A stretch of DNA of 64,000 bases from Serripes groenlandicus (taxonomy: Eukaryota > Mollusca > Bivalvia > Cardiida > Cardiidae): assembly GCA_031761405.1 (NCBI GenBank), contig JASEVX010000011.1:25655238-25719237 (forward strand), read 5' to 3'. The notes beneath the pieces are model-generated. The model had not been told where the DNA came from. It saw only the letters and a list, made by a program, of their open reading frames with translations, and did not search any database. Position numbers and translations under genes: made by a program. Shown here piece by piece: positions 11,212-22,144 of this stretch. Every line of letters begins with the position of its first letter. Position 1 is the stretch's first letter.

Positions 11212-11374
11212 GGAATATTACGTTACGGGAGCGATAAATGGGTACGTATTGCACGACTCGTAGCGTGGGAAAATCCATATCTTACTCGACCTTCGGTCTC
11301 GTAAGATATCGATTTTTCCACGCTACTTGTCGTGCAATACAAACCCTTTTATCGCTCCCGCAACGTAATATTCC
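11212..11374. repeat. 163-bp palindrome
   Basis: Near-complete inverted repeat. Outer arms are 'ggaatattacgttacggg' and 'cgcaacgtaatattcc', inner arms 'gcacgactcgtagcgtgg' and 'ccacgctacttgtcgtgc', and the centre is around 'gaccttcggtc'. It sits between two stretches of the 21-bp satellite. It could be a foldback MITE, but no second copy was seen here. Confidence 0.85.
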
Positions 11375-11450
11375 GTATATACTCACGTCGTAACATGTTA
11401 TACTTACATCGTAACACGTTATATTCGCAATCGTCATACGTACGTCATAC
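11375..11450 (+). repeat. Outlying 21-bp satellite units
   Basis: 'tactcacgtcgtaacatg', 'acttacatcgtaacacgt' and 'cgtcatactgacgtca' are diverged units separated from the main array by about 390 bp including the palindrome. Confidence 0.75.
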
Positions 11451-11454
11451 TGAC

Positions 11455-12025
11455 GTCAAACCCATGAAACAGACAATGATTAAAAATAATGTAGTACAAC
11501 AATGACAAATTACAAACTGCTGAAAACGATCCACTTCACTTGGATAAACAACGTTTTTAATCTTGCATAAAAAATAGAACAGACCATGTTTTTGTATGTC
11601 ACGTTTTAACCAAATTTGTCAGAAAATACAGGGCATTGACTTTTTTTCATATTATAGAAAGGGTATGATCAGGTCTGTTTTGAATTATGAGATTGCTTTT
11701 TATTAGACATTTAATTAAAGCTGACGGTAATTATAATCAAGTAATCTGACTGGAGCGTTGTTATTGATTATAGTTGAAATCTTTAACAATGACAAATGCA
11801 GGTTCGGTTGGATTTGTTCAAAAGATTATATTTAAATGTCTAGATAATAATTAAGCTACATTCATTAATTCATAAAATGCCAGCGATTGTGATCTTTTTA
11901 ATGACAGACGGATTATGTTCCTCCGTTTGTTGGAACTGTGTATTAAACCGCTTTTAAAAGTATTAGTTAAGTTTAAATATATTTAGTTTACATCAAGTGA
12001 AACAAGCGTTTAGCTTTGCGTTGAA
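11455..12025. other. No recognised feature
   Basis: AT-rich, with no supportable ORF or repeat end. Confidence 0.25.
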
Positions 12026-12027
12026 TA

Positions 12028-12112
12028 TCCACACCGGTAGAACCCTCTCATCACAGGATTCGAACGCGGAACCTTTTTATACGAGAGGCCGACGCTTTAC
12101 CACTGTCTTCCA
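12028..12112 (-). repeat. tRNA-like head, inverted
   Basis: The complement carries 'gtggtaaagcgtcggcc' and 'cgcgttcgaatcctgtg', A- and B-box-like. The acceptor arms do not pair, so this is a SINE head remnant, not a tRNA. Confidence 0.5.
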
Positions 12113-12150
12113 CATTTTAAAAGTATTCCAATTATATCACGCAGTGTCCT

Positions 12151-12495
12151 CAGGGGCGTAGCTTTGCAATAATCAATGTGTAGGCCGTCTCGTGAGAAAA
12201 TCAACATTGTGGACTCAGCGTAAAGTATCGACCCGGATCAGCCTAAGCATGCCACACGGGCCTACCCGGATAGACAATTTTCGCCTCCTGTGGATTTTCT
12301 GTTTCAGGAATCACTACTCCATACATCTATCCCCCTAAGATGGAATGTGTCTGCCGGATCAGTCTGCGCGGACAGCGCAGGCTGATCTTGTCGATACATT
12401 ACGCAGATGTCTATTGCCGCAGCTGAATTTTGGGGCATTTTGAGAAAAGATGTGTAGGCACGTGCCTACAGTGCCTAAAGGGAGCTATGCCCCTG
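12151..12495. mobile_element. CAGGGGCG-terminal element with 5-bp TSD (copy 2)
   Basis: Same terminal pair as copy 1 (CAGGGGCGTAGCT; right end AGCTATGCCCCTG with one change) and the same nested family B core. GTCCT repeats on both sides (12146-12150, 12496-12500). Two copies with different 5-bp duplications but the same cargo show that the composite transposes as a unit. Confidence 0.75.
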
Positions 12496-12500
12496 GTCCT

Positions 12501-12620
12501 GGATTTACTAGTAGTACCGGTAAGTTTACCCTGACACTACTGGTACGATCGTAAAGATGGCCCATTAATCCTAAGCACCAGCAATGAATGCAACTACCAC
12601 CATTTTGAAAGTCGTTGGTT
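12501..12620 (-). repeat. SINE central-domain fragment, inverted
   Basis: 'tagtagtaccggtaagttta' and 'ccctgacactactggtac' match the reverse central domain of the TGTCAGGATA SINE subtype. No head or tail is preserved. Confidence 0.45.
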
Positions 12621-12624
12621 CTAA

Positions 12625-13010
12625 CCGACAAAAACTAGAAATGTGATCCCACTAGTTGGATGTCAATGTCTTTAAATAATGGCATACCGTAGGATCCCTA
12701 ATCCGTCGACACGGCTTATTTATGAATGTCATGGACAAGTCCGATTAGCAATGGCTTTCCTCAATAAGCGGATCTGACATGTCTAGTTTCTAGATAAATG
12801 ACGCATGGCGAATAACAAATCTTAATTCAAAAGTACTTAGGACGTCGGCCCATAAGACATTACGTAATACAAATACATTTATTTCATTCTGAAAAATGTC
12901 CCTAAAAAAACAACTCTTTCAACACGTGGTGTGTTATTTTTCTTTATAGCAATGGGTAATTAGATTGTAATTACGGTTAGAAACTAGAAATGCTAGTATC
13001 AGATTTATAA
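12625..13010. other. No recognised feature
   Basis: AT-rich, nothing recognised. Confidence 0.25.
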
Positions 13011-13011
13011 G

Positions 13012-13021
13012 GGATTGATTA

Positions 13022-13058
<37 letters not shown>

Positions 13059-13170
13059 GGTTCAACGCCGTCTTCAACAGTTTTTCAGTCAAATCACGGC
13101 GGCCAGTTCACATACCCGTCTATTTCCTCGCTTTGTCACACCAGAATTATACACACAACATTCTTTCCAA
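13012..13170 (-). mobile_element. SINE tail and body with (GATT)n 3' end
   Basis: About 11 tandem GATT/TGAT units abut the reverse SINE tail 'ggttcaacgccgtcttcaac', then 'aaatcacggcggccagttca'. On the complement this is tail then (AATC)n, the family's expected simple-repeat 3' end, here expanded. Confidence 0.7.
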
Positions 13171-13473
13171 GCAACTGGCTACTTTTCCACATACACGGTT
13201 AGCCCTTTGGTGGAAGACGAATGACGCTTGTCGCTTTGACATTTATCAGGGAACATTATGACGCTGAAAAAGACATGAACACAGATACAAATGTTAATGG
13301 GAACGTTTTAGAGCGGTTAGTGGATTCAAACTTCCTTCAAAACAGATTTCAATTTGAAAAATATGTCACAATGTATGCTTTCTACGTAGTCAGAGGAAGC
13401 ACTTAAAGAAATAAACGCACAGTTTGTTGGCGTGATGTCTCCCACCCGTCTGCTCATCTCATTTGTTATTAAA

Positions 13474-13697
13474 CCCTCCGCCACACACAGACCGGCGCTT
13501 TCTGACGCCTCAGCAGCAGATAATTATTTGGAAACATTGTGGCAAATGGAGTAATTGATTATTATGAGCAATTTCTCCATTTGGCACAATGTTATCAACT
13601 CCATTGAAGAATAATACTTTCATTTGAAGATATTTTCAATATTGTTGGGGGTATCTTTTAAAAGTCGTTTGCTTCGAATGTGTTGTATATGGGAAAT
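13474..13697. mobile_element. Family C MITE
   Basis: Left 'accctccgccacacacaga', 'cagcagataattatttgg', centre 'attatgagcaatttctcca', right 'gtcgtttgcttcg' and 'gtatatgggaaattg'. Ends are decayed, and TTAA survives only partly at the left (TTAAA). Confidence 0.65.
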
Positions 13698-13724
13698 TGT
13701 TATATCTCTTGGTAGGCCTATATT

Positions 13725-13935
13725 GAATCCTAGCCTGACAGACGCAGAGGAGGAGTGAACTGATCTAATCCCACCCATATCTCTCTTATGACTCCACTAA
13801 ACCCTATGTTGTGGGTATTCAAAATGATTGTCTCACTGAGACGATTCTTTTGAGTACCAACAACATAGGGTTTGAGGGTCGAATAAGGATGTGGGGGATG
13901 CGAAATACTCTTCTTATCTAGAGCTCTGCTGATGT
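13725..13935. mobile_element. Palindromic repeat E, copy 1
   Basis: The core is the inverted pair 'aaaccctatgttgtgggta' and 'taccaacaacatagggttt' around 'gtctcactgagac'. The right end is 'cttatctagagctctg'. It belongs to a block duplicated about 600 bp downstream. Confidence 0.7.
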
Positions 13936-14309
13936 ATTGGTTTTACTGAGTAATGTGACCATGCATCAGCTGACATGCTTTTACGTGACGAGTCATGGGG
14001 AATTAGAACATTAAATTACACTACGTGATTAGAAATCCGGATTTCAGTCAGAGGATTGACGTTGATGGGGTGTTCAGGTTCAGTCAATTATCCAATTTAA
14101 ATATGCTACTAAACTCAATTTTTCTGGTGCTATACACTTCTCAGAAGAAAGTTAAATTCTCGTAAAACAAAGGACATCCTCTTCCTAACTGGGTTTTAAA
14201 AAGAACACTTAGGCCTCCTCTAGGTTTTAGAAAATGTCAGCGATAATGGGACTCAGATGCCGCTCCATTTCTGTATCACTTAAACAGGGGTAAGGCAGGA
14301 AAGACCATA

Positions 14310-14505
14310 GATGCAGATACAAAGGGGTATACAGCTCTTTTATCCCATCGATATCTCTCTTATTATCCGACCGAACCCTATGCTAAGAATATTCAAAATA
14401 ATTGTCTCATTTAGACGATTCTTTTGAGTACCAACAACATAGGGTTAGAGGGACAAATAAATATTTTTAGAACATAAAAACTTGCCTTATCTAAAGCTTT
14501 GACAT
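14310..14505. mobile_element. Palindromic repeat E, copy 2
   Basis: 'gaaccctatgctaagaatat' and 'gagtaccaacaacataggg' around 'gtctcatttagacg', with right end 'ccttatctaaagctttg'. The following 'atcacgtgattataaat' and 'gattatccaatttaat' also recur after copy 1, so the duplicated unit is about 550 bp. Confidence 0.7.
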
Positions 14506-14859
14506 TTTTCCGAGTGAAGTGGTAAAAATGCTCGTGTTTATATTGACATATTGTTCACGATAAGGCATACAAATATCAATTTGTAAATATAAATAAAGTG
14601 ATCACGTGATGCACAACACACATAACAGAATTAAACTAAATGTAAAAAAGATGTTACTTTTTAAAACTGTATTCATCAGAGTAAAATGAGTCTATGATGG
14701 AAACGTTAATGAAATCACGTGATTATAAATGCCACTGATGATGATAATTGGATTTGACAGCGATGGTGTTTTTCCAGATTTTATTGAAGATTATCCAATT
14801 TAATCTTTTTTCTAGGGTGCGCTATGTTTTAATGGACCGCTTGAGGTTTTTTCAGCTCA

Positions 14860-16142
14860 ACTGTGCACGAAGTGCAAGGTGAGCTATTGTGATCACATTT
14901 TGTCCGTCGACCGTCCGTCGTGCGTCGTGCGTCTTGCGTCGTCAACATTTGAGCTTGTTATTATTCTACAGCTAATCTTCATGAAAGTTTGTCAGAACAT
15001 TCATCGCCATCAAATATTGGACAAGTTCGAAACTGGGCCATATGAGCTCAACAACAAGGTCACTAGGTCAAATTGAATGGAAATCTTGTTAACACGCTGA
15101 AGGCCACATTTTCAACTTGAGCATGTTGATACTGTATCGGAATGTTTGTCTTGATGATATGTAAGTTAATTTCGAACATGGGTCATGTCGGTATAAAAAA
15201 AAGGTCACTAGGTCAAATTGAAGGAAAATCTTGTTAACACGCCAGAGGCCGCAACTTTTACTTCAGCAGTTTGACATTTGTCAGAATGTTTGTCTTAACA
15301 ATGTCTAGGTCAAGTCCGAATATGGGTCATATTGGGTCAGAAACTAGGTCACTATGCCAAATTGAAGGGACATGTTGTTAACACTGTAGAAGCCGCATTA
15401 TTTGGCTACAGCAGCTTGACACTTGGTCAGAATGTTTATCTAAATAATATCTAGGCCAAGTTCGAATAAGGGTCATGCCGGATTGAAAACTAGGTCACTA
15501 GGACAAATTGAAGGGAAATCTTGTTTACACTCTGGATACTGCATTTTTAATTTGAGCATGTTGAAACTTTATCAGAATGTTTTTCTTGATGATATGTGGG
15601 TCAGAAACTAGGTCACTAGGCCAAATTGAAGGCAGATATTGTTAACTCTGTAGAATACGCATTTTTTGCTACGGCAGCTTGACATTTGATGAGAATGATC
15701 TAAGCCAAGTTCGAATATGGGTCATGTAGGGTCAAAAATTAGGTCACTAGGCCAAATTGAAGGAACATATTGTTAACATTCTTTGCTTTAGCAGCTTGAA
15801 ATTTTGTCCAATGTTTTGTCTGAATTATATCTAGGCCAAGTTTGAATATGGTTCATATTGGGTCAGAAACAAGGTCAATAAAGGAAAATATTGTTCAAAC
15901 TCCGGAGGCCACATTTTTACTCTGAGCAAGTTGAAACTGTGTCAGAATGTTGTCTTGATGATATGTAGTCAATGTTGGAATATCCGTAATGTCAGGTAAT
16001 AAAATAAAGATAGGTCAAATGAAGGAAAATCTTGTTAACACTGTGAAGGTTGCCTTCAGAATAATTGTCTTGATGTGTTTCCTATTGCAGTACATTGTAT
16101 AATTCAGGTGAGCGAACTAGGGCCATCATGACCCTCTTGTTT
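14860..16142 (+). repeat. Long repeat with tandem AGGTCACTAGGTCA units
   Basis: Begins 'gcacgaagtgcaaggtgag' and 'ccgtccgtcgtgcgtcgtg', and ends 'gtgagcgaactagggccatc' and 'atgaccctcttgttt'. In between, a unit of about 130-160 bp repeats 6-7 times: 'aggtcactaggtcaaattga', 'aggaaaatcttgttaacac', 'cttgacatttg', 'cagaatgtttgtctt'. I recognise the closing phrase as a common bivalve repeat end (memory only). No ORF of note. Confidence 0.8.
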
Positions 16143-16171
16143 CATACAGATTTAACAACATTCATATTTAA

Positions 16172-16391
16172 CCCTTTCCCACATACAACTTATCTGCAGC
16201 AGACGACTTTGAAAACATAGAGACAACAACCCGAAAAATCTCCATAAAAGAAAGCTGAATTGTTAGATAAAGTTGAAAACATTGTCGCCAAAGGTGAAAT
16301 TGCTTATCATGAGCAATTTCACCTTTGGCCATAATGTTTCAAAAGTCGTCTGCTGCTATTGCGTCAAAATGCGTCTGCATGTGGGAAAGGG
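16172..16391. mobile_element. Family C MITE with intact TTAA on both sides
   Basis: Reference-quality copy. TTAA precedes 'ccctttcccacatacaac' and follows 'catgtgggaaaggg'. The centre is 'ggtgaaattgcttatcat' folding on 'gagcaatttcacc'. Arms include 'gcagcagacgactttgaaaa' and 'ttcaaaagtcgtctgctgc'. Size 220 bp with no coding capacity. Confidence 0.9.
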
Positions 16392-16395
16392 TTAA

Positions 16396-17810
16396 AGACC
16401 TACATGTGTCTTATCTTTTCGTTTTAACGTCTAGTCAAGATTTAAAAAAAATATCTGAGATTTATTGGTATGTACGTTTACTCTGCGATGAACGTATGAG
16501 AGAGTATGGTAAGCAATCCATTGAATAGGAAAGCAAGCGAAACAACAACGCAACATTGGCATAAAATCAGGTTTTCAATGAGATCCTTTGCTAGTCAACA
16601 ACGTCCTTTATTTTGATGTTAGTGAACCGAAATCAAATTGTACTTACACTAGATAAATACCATTTGAAGTTTGTATTAATAAAAGAAGTAATTCTGTTTT
16701 GGAATGGAATTAAACATGTGGCACGCAAACGGCACTCTACACATGTCCGTTTGCCTTGATGTTTTTAACCAACGTCCACATAACGGTTCCGCATTTCATG
16801 AGATGACACTATTTTTAAAGGGAATTTGCAGCAAGACATTTTTAAAACGAAGCCATGTAATTACAAAAAAAATCAGGCATTTTTATCTTGTAAATTAATG
16901 TTTTAAATTCCGTCTCAAAATTCCATTTCTAATGAAAAATTAGTTCCCATGAATGTCTTCCGGGCGGACGGAATATGATTTCCTGTAAACAATTAGATTT
17001 GAGCAAATACCTAGCTAGAATTAGCCAGTGTATTTATAGCGAACGTCAAACAGAGGTGATTACAGCTTTGTCAGAATGTTAAATGTGATATCCTGATAAG
17101 AGTCGCGTTTGGCAATTTGGAGTCTTACTGCATCTGCGCACAGTGAACACTCAGGCGGGGCTGTACATCCGAACATTCACACTGGAGTTTTCACCGTCCT
17201 CATATATGGTATTTATTACATGAAAATGCTTGTATCCGAATGTAATATACCCATTACGTATTTATTTATATGTGACACGTGTAATATAACATGATCGAAT
17301 GACTAGTTGTTTATTCATCCGCGAATGTTTACAAAATGGTTGAGAACGTTTATCCGGTAAACACAAATGTCACGATAGATGGACGAGGTAAAGAGACCAT
17401 TATCGTTCATACAAATATCTGTTTGTGTGATTAATTAAAAGTCTATTAAGTATTACATTTTGGGACTATTACAGCGAAAACCCGATTTTCTTTTTTTGTT
17501 TCGTCATGTGATAAAGAGGAAACTTTAAAACTAAACGCTACTTATATATTTTGAAAACGCCAGTAAATTTCATTTCGCATGCATGCGTTTTAATCGTCTG
17601 TAAATGGTCCGTTGTTCGTTCTGTTACCTTTAAAATTCAAAGAACAAAAATGAAATGTACATTCGAGAGATGCTCTGGGAAAACAACACTGATGCTTTTT
17701 GCGACCAGTGGAAAATTAAATTAAAGTCGGAATCTACACTCAGTGTTCGTCAATAAACCAGTGAGAGGAAGAAAAACCTCTGTAAATTGTATTCATTCTG
17801 AATCCTTTGC
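16396..17810. other. No recognised feature
   Basis: 1.4 kb without a repeat I can match. Several 60-67-codon frames lack recognisable motifs. It is a candidate for unique sequence. Confidence 0.3.
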
Positions 17811-17812
17811 AT

Positions 17813-18068
17813 GACCGCCTCGGTAGTGGAGTAATTAGTGCGTCCGACTTGAGAGCTTGAGACTAGGGTTTAATCCCCGGTTCGAATACTTTAAACCTTT
17901 TCGTATCGTCCTTCCTCCTTGTGGCCCAGGATTGCAGGGTTAGCATTACTGAATGACTGACTGTTGCCAGGATACATGGACCAGTAGTCCTTGTAACTTA
18001 CCAAGGAAATGTCTTGATATAACTGAACAATTGTTGAAAGTGGCGTTAAGCACCAAACAATCATTAAA
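17813..18068 (+). mobile_element. SINE, full length
   Basis: Head with 'tcggtagtggagtaattag' and B-box-like 'ggttcgaatacttt', then 'gactgactgttgccaggata', 'catggaccagtagtccttg' and 'tgaacaattgttgaaagtgg', ending 'accaaacaatcatt'. Same TGACTG subtype as at 8.6 kb. Confidence 0.75.
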
Positions 18069-18334
18069 TTAATTTCCAGCAGTATTGGTAAATTGCGCCT
18101 GTAAACGCCTTACTATCAAATACATGACTCCGCTGGCAGATATGTATCTACACGTGTAACACACATTAAGCAAACGTTAATTTTTGCAGCATAGCAACGC
18201 TAATTGTTTCGTCTGTCCGTCGATGTGTTTATTACAAGTGTACATAAGTAAAAGTGCAATGGAGTATTTCCCCCTACGGACAATGACCCTCAGTACTCGC
18301 GTACGGTCCAAGCGAGAAAGTCGTCGTTGAAAAG

Positions 18335-18522
18335 TTGTAACTGGTTAGCGTCGAGGATGTGGAACCGGGTGTCCCAGGTTCGATCCCAAGCCGAGGCGTT
18401 GTCCTTAGGAAAAGCACATGTCCCAGCTTAGAACTGGTTTGGTTACATGAATAAATGAACTTTCGCTGTGATAAAACTGAAGTTATTTTAAAAAACGGCG
18501 TAAAACCACAATTAAATCGTTT
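18335..18522 (+). mobile_element. SINE, second subtype
   Basis: Head 'ggttagcgtcgaggatgtgg' with B-box-like 'caggttcgatcccaag', body 'ggaaaagcacatgtccc', tail 'gctgtgataaaactgaag' and 'acggcgtaaaaccacaatt'. Closest to the copy at 53.2 kb. Confidence 0.65.
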
Positions 18523-19178
18523 GAAGCGTCGAAGGTATTAGATTTTGTGGTAAATTTTAAGATGAACGGTTCAACGACGTAAATTCCATGTTCGTCTTTG
18601 ATAGTTAAATGTATCAAGCAGTACCTTTGTTCTATTAGAGACTGTAGAATGTGCTAATAAGTATGGGCTAAGAAAACTAAGAGGTTACACATATAGACGA
18701 TATATGACTTTGAAAATAACAACTGCAGAACTCCTTGTTTTGCATTGACTAAGGAAGATAACTCTTGTCTAATACCAAATCAAAGTACTTATGATATTAA
18801 ACCAAGCCATTAAATGACACATACCAATAACATTACGTATATTTAAAACCACGTCTATTTTGTTGATGTTGAAGGGTCACCGTTGACTGAGCGATACCTC
18901 TACTCTGTTACATGTATCTGGCCGTGTAAAATACTTGAAAGTTCGCGTTGCTTATACCAAGTCTGTCGGGTGTGTTACTAAACTGGCGATCGTAAACGAT
19001 AGTGGCCGAGTGAACCCGACTGTTAAATGTACCACGTAACCAGGCAAACGAATTATTTCCGATGACCGATACGGATATCCACGAAGAGTTCCGATATTTT
19101 TCAAATGAAATGGTCCTATTTAAAATATGTATGTGTCCAAGGTGAATTATCTACCAAAGTAGAAAGTTAACCAAGTCG
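18523..19178. other. No recognised feature
   Basis: Nothing recognised on either strand. Confidence 0.25.
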
Positions 19179-19179
19179 T

Positions 19180-19615
19180 TTCAATCAAGGTCGAATTACG
19201 CTAAATACATCCGCTGACTTGCTATACTATAGTCCATTGAGTTTAAATGCATTGTGAATGTGTATAGGATGCACTGGAAATGATTGATTTGATCACTTTT
19301 AGTATTTTGACCTTGTTTGAAAGTGAAAGTAGAGAATGCTAAACACCGGTTTTGTCCGGACCCGATTTGGTCCAAAATGACAGTTACCATTTTCGCCTGG
19401 AGAGTTGCTTCTTGCATAATGTATGACTCCACATTTTCTTTGGATTGTTTTAAAGCTAGGATGTAACTCTTTCCAATGATATATGGTGTTCTACACGAGA
19501 AACGCGTAGAAAGTGTGACAATTGAGGACTGAAACTGGTCGATTTACATAGAAACAAAGAAGGATTTTTTGGGGTGTATTGTAACCTTGAAGCGCAATGG
19601 ATACCGCTTTAACTG
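19180..19615 (+). mobile_element. Interspersed repeat family D
   Basis: The most complete plus-strand copy: 'aaatacatccgctgacttg', 'cactggaaatgattgattt', 'gtccggacccgatttggtcc', 'aactggtcgatttacatag'. It shares all blocks with the copies at 8.1, 24.3 and 58-59.4 kb. Confidence 0.7.
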
Positions 19616-19736
19616 ACGTGCGGATTACATGAACCGGTGCTACTGGTTAACAGGTTAGAATAAAAACTCAAACTATCTGAAATATGACCGATTGGAATAC
19701 TACATTACACCCGCTTCATGGTGTAATCATTGTTAA

Positions 19737-19957
19737 CCCTTTCTCACATAGAATAAATCTGCAGCAAACGACTTTGAAAACATAGTGTCTAAACCTGAAA
19801 AATCTCCATAAAAGATAGCTTAATTGTTAAATAAAGTTGAAAACATTGTGGCCAAAGGAGAAATTGCCTCATCGTGAGCAATTTCACCTTTGGCCACAAT
19901 GTTCCCAACGGTCGTCTGCTGCTATTGCGTCAAAATGCGTCTGCAGGTTGGAAAGGG
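19737..19957. mobile_element. Family C MITE with TTAA on both sides
   Basis: TTAA / 'ccctttctcacatagaat' ... 'ctgcaggttggaaaggg' / TTAA. 221 bp, very similar to the copy at 16.2 kb, including 'tttggccacaatgtt'. Confidence 0.9.
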
Positions 19958-20392
19958 TTAATAAAGAATTGTATTTGAAACCTATGGGCTGAGAATGGCT
20001 AACTGTTTGAGATGCAAACCAGAATGTAGTCAACGATATATCCTCCTGAAACAAGACATATAAAACAATCCCAACAGGCGCTAATTAAAGAAAAGTACGG
20101 GAGGTTGGGTTCATGTAGCATTTGAAAATTACAAATGTCACGAAGTGCTAAACACTTAGATAGCATTGCCATTGTTAAAACCCTAACCGTGAATAAGTGT
20201 TTTGTCGCATTGATATGGCTGAAATAACGTTGAACACGGCTTAAAAAATGACAAATAAAATCCTGAGGAAAAGACACAGTTTTTCTCATATTTTGGTTTT
20301 ACGACGTTTCAAAATTATTTCAGTCCCTTTATTCATTGTTTGTGGTTCAAGGCTAGAATATGTGACTTTCCGAAGGGTACTCCGCCATAACC

Positions 20393-20570
20393 GCGGTACG
20401 CAGGCATTGAAACCAGGACGCCTAGTTCCAAATCCATCACCATAACCTTGGTAAACATGGATTGAAACCAGGACACCCAGTTTCAAATCCATCACCATAA
20501 CCGAAGTAAACAGGGATTGAAACCGAACGCCCAGTTCCAAATCCATCACGTGGCCACGGCGGATTCCTTA
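20393..20570 (-). repeat. 55-bp tandem repeat derived from a SINE head
   Basis: Three units of 'cataaccttggtaaacatgg', 'attgaaaccaggacaccca', 'gtttcaaatccatcac'. The last runs into 'cacgtggccacggcggattc', the reverse head seen at 57.4 kb. The spacer-like regularity is simple tandem duplication, not CRISPR. Confidence 0.75.
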
Positions 20571-20621
20571 AATGTAGCGCATTTAGCGACCAGCTCCATA
20601 ATAAGGTATAGTAGACCTAAA

Positions 20622-20951
20622 AGGTGCTGAATTCAAGATCATAGATAGCATAGTCAAAGTTTTAAAAATGTTCAAAAGTTGTCTTCAAATATTAGAATCA
20701 TAATTCTGGGAACAAATTAGAGCAATTATTTCGGTTTCCATACTGATATTTCATGCTTCAGTTTTACTGGGTAGACATACCCAGTAAGCCAAATTTTGTA
20801 CATTTTCATGACATTCATTCGATTGTTTTTTCAACAATTACTTCCAAAATAGTTTTGAGCCATTTACTGCTTACTTTGTTGTCACAATTAGCAATATTTG
20901 CAGACGTTTCAACATTTCAAAATTTTGATCACCACTTGGAGCTCAGCACCT
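20622..20951. mobile_element. AGGTGCTGA-terminal MITE, copy 1
   Basis: Ends AAAGGTGCTGA and TCAGCACCTTT. Shares 'tagaatcataattctggga', 'gtacattttcatgac' and 'caacatttcaaaattttgat' with the copy at 60.1 kb. The target duplication is unclear. Confidence 0.7.
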
Positions 20952-21152
20952 TTATACTATGTATATGAATGACAGTTGTGAAGTAATTAGATTCGGTGAA
21001 TAATTAATTGGCTAAAGCCATTTTCAATACAATTGCAGTTTAATCTCGACGGCCAGACCATCTAACTATGTGAGTAATGGACCCCCGTCGTTGATATTCC
21101 ACACAGTGTTTCCCATGCATCTGCCTACATTCTCATATAGAATTTTAGCATG

Positions 21153-21397
21153 TCGAGGGCTTGGAGTGAAAAGCTTGTAACTAAAATTGGTATTTTTTTT
21201 ACCAAGGTTAATCACCTCGCCTTTAAGTCTTTTTAAGCGTTAATCTTTCTTGGTAAACAATGGAAATTTAGGTGCCATTGCTCGTTCTGAGCAATGGCAC
21301 CTAAATTTGCATTGTTTACAAAGGGGTCAAAATTGCCCCTAAACCAGGGTTTTCAAAATAGGTTTTTCGATACAACCGTCTCACGCCAAGCCCTCGA
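21153..21397 (+). mobile_element. Foldback MITE, family A, copy 2
   Basis: TCGAGGGCTTGGAGTGAAAA ... 'cacgccaagccctcga'. Flanked by TG on both sides, showing that the 2-bp target is not restricted to TA. Confidence 0.85.
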
Positions 21398-21399
21398 TG

Positions 21400-22010
21400 T
21401 GTGTGTGATTCGGAAAAAGAATACGTGAAACATTGATTCGATTATGATTCATTGTAACCTTTTTCGCCATTTGAGGATTTATTGAATCAGTTAAATTAGC
21501 GCTTAACATCTATGTATCACATTAATTGAATCATTTAGTTCTTTAGGAGAACTATCGATAATGAACAAATCATGTTTGGTCGCATTAAGTGTTGGTAATA
21601 AATCAGATAGGAAAAGATATATACACGATACAATATTGTTGGTAAAACATCACGATTTCCTTAGAAAATTTCCTGTAAACCAAACTTGAAATCTAAGATG
21701 CAATTATAGAATAGCTGATTATGTTAGATCAGGTGTGGTCTATGCCAGAGTGATAAGCCAGAATGCATCAGAAGAGAATATAGCTCAAGTTATGTCATTG
21801 TATTCTATGGCGATACAATTAAGAGATTATTATTTATTTATTTGTTATTACAAAGCGTCTATATGTGGGAAAGGTTAAATGTGGTGGATGACCTACATCT
21901 GATACGACTTTCCGTATTTAACAGATCGTCTGATAAGGTACATTCTGTAACATGTTCCAATCCTGTCTATCCGATATGTGTGTCAAATTAACGACCGTAC
22001 CATGGATAAC
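21400..22010. other. Region with a diverged duplicate downstream
   Basis: The stretch 'agctcaagttatgtcattg', 'attctatggcgatacaatt' and 'agagattattatttattta' (21780-21840) recurs diverged at 22.3 kb. It is followed by 'gcgtctatatgtgggaaagg', a family C right end. No gene. Confidence 0.45.
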
Positions 22011-22015
22011 GTTAA

Positions 22016-22138
22016 CCCTTTTCAACCTGTTGATGTCTCGACGCTTTTCAGAAGGCGAATTGCAAAAACATTTAGACAAAAGAAAAAAAAATGCTCATAA
22101 TGCAGAGCCATCATAAAGCGTCTATTTCTTCGAAAGGG
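22016..22138. mobile_element. Family C MITE, internally deleted, TTAA on both sides
   Basis: Only 123 bp between TTAA copies, with ends 'cccttttcaacctgttga' and 'tctatttcttcgaaaggg'. Much of the palindromic interior is missing. Confidence 0.75.
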
Positions 22139-22144
22139 TTAATA

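Noticed and set aside
20393..20570. Regular repeats resembling a short CRISPR array
   Set aside because: Units are contiguous 55-bp duplications related to a SINE head. There are no distinct spacers or cas genes, and the context is eukaryotic.
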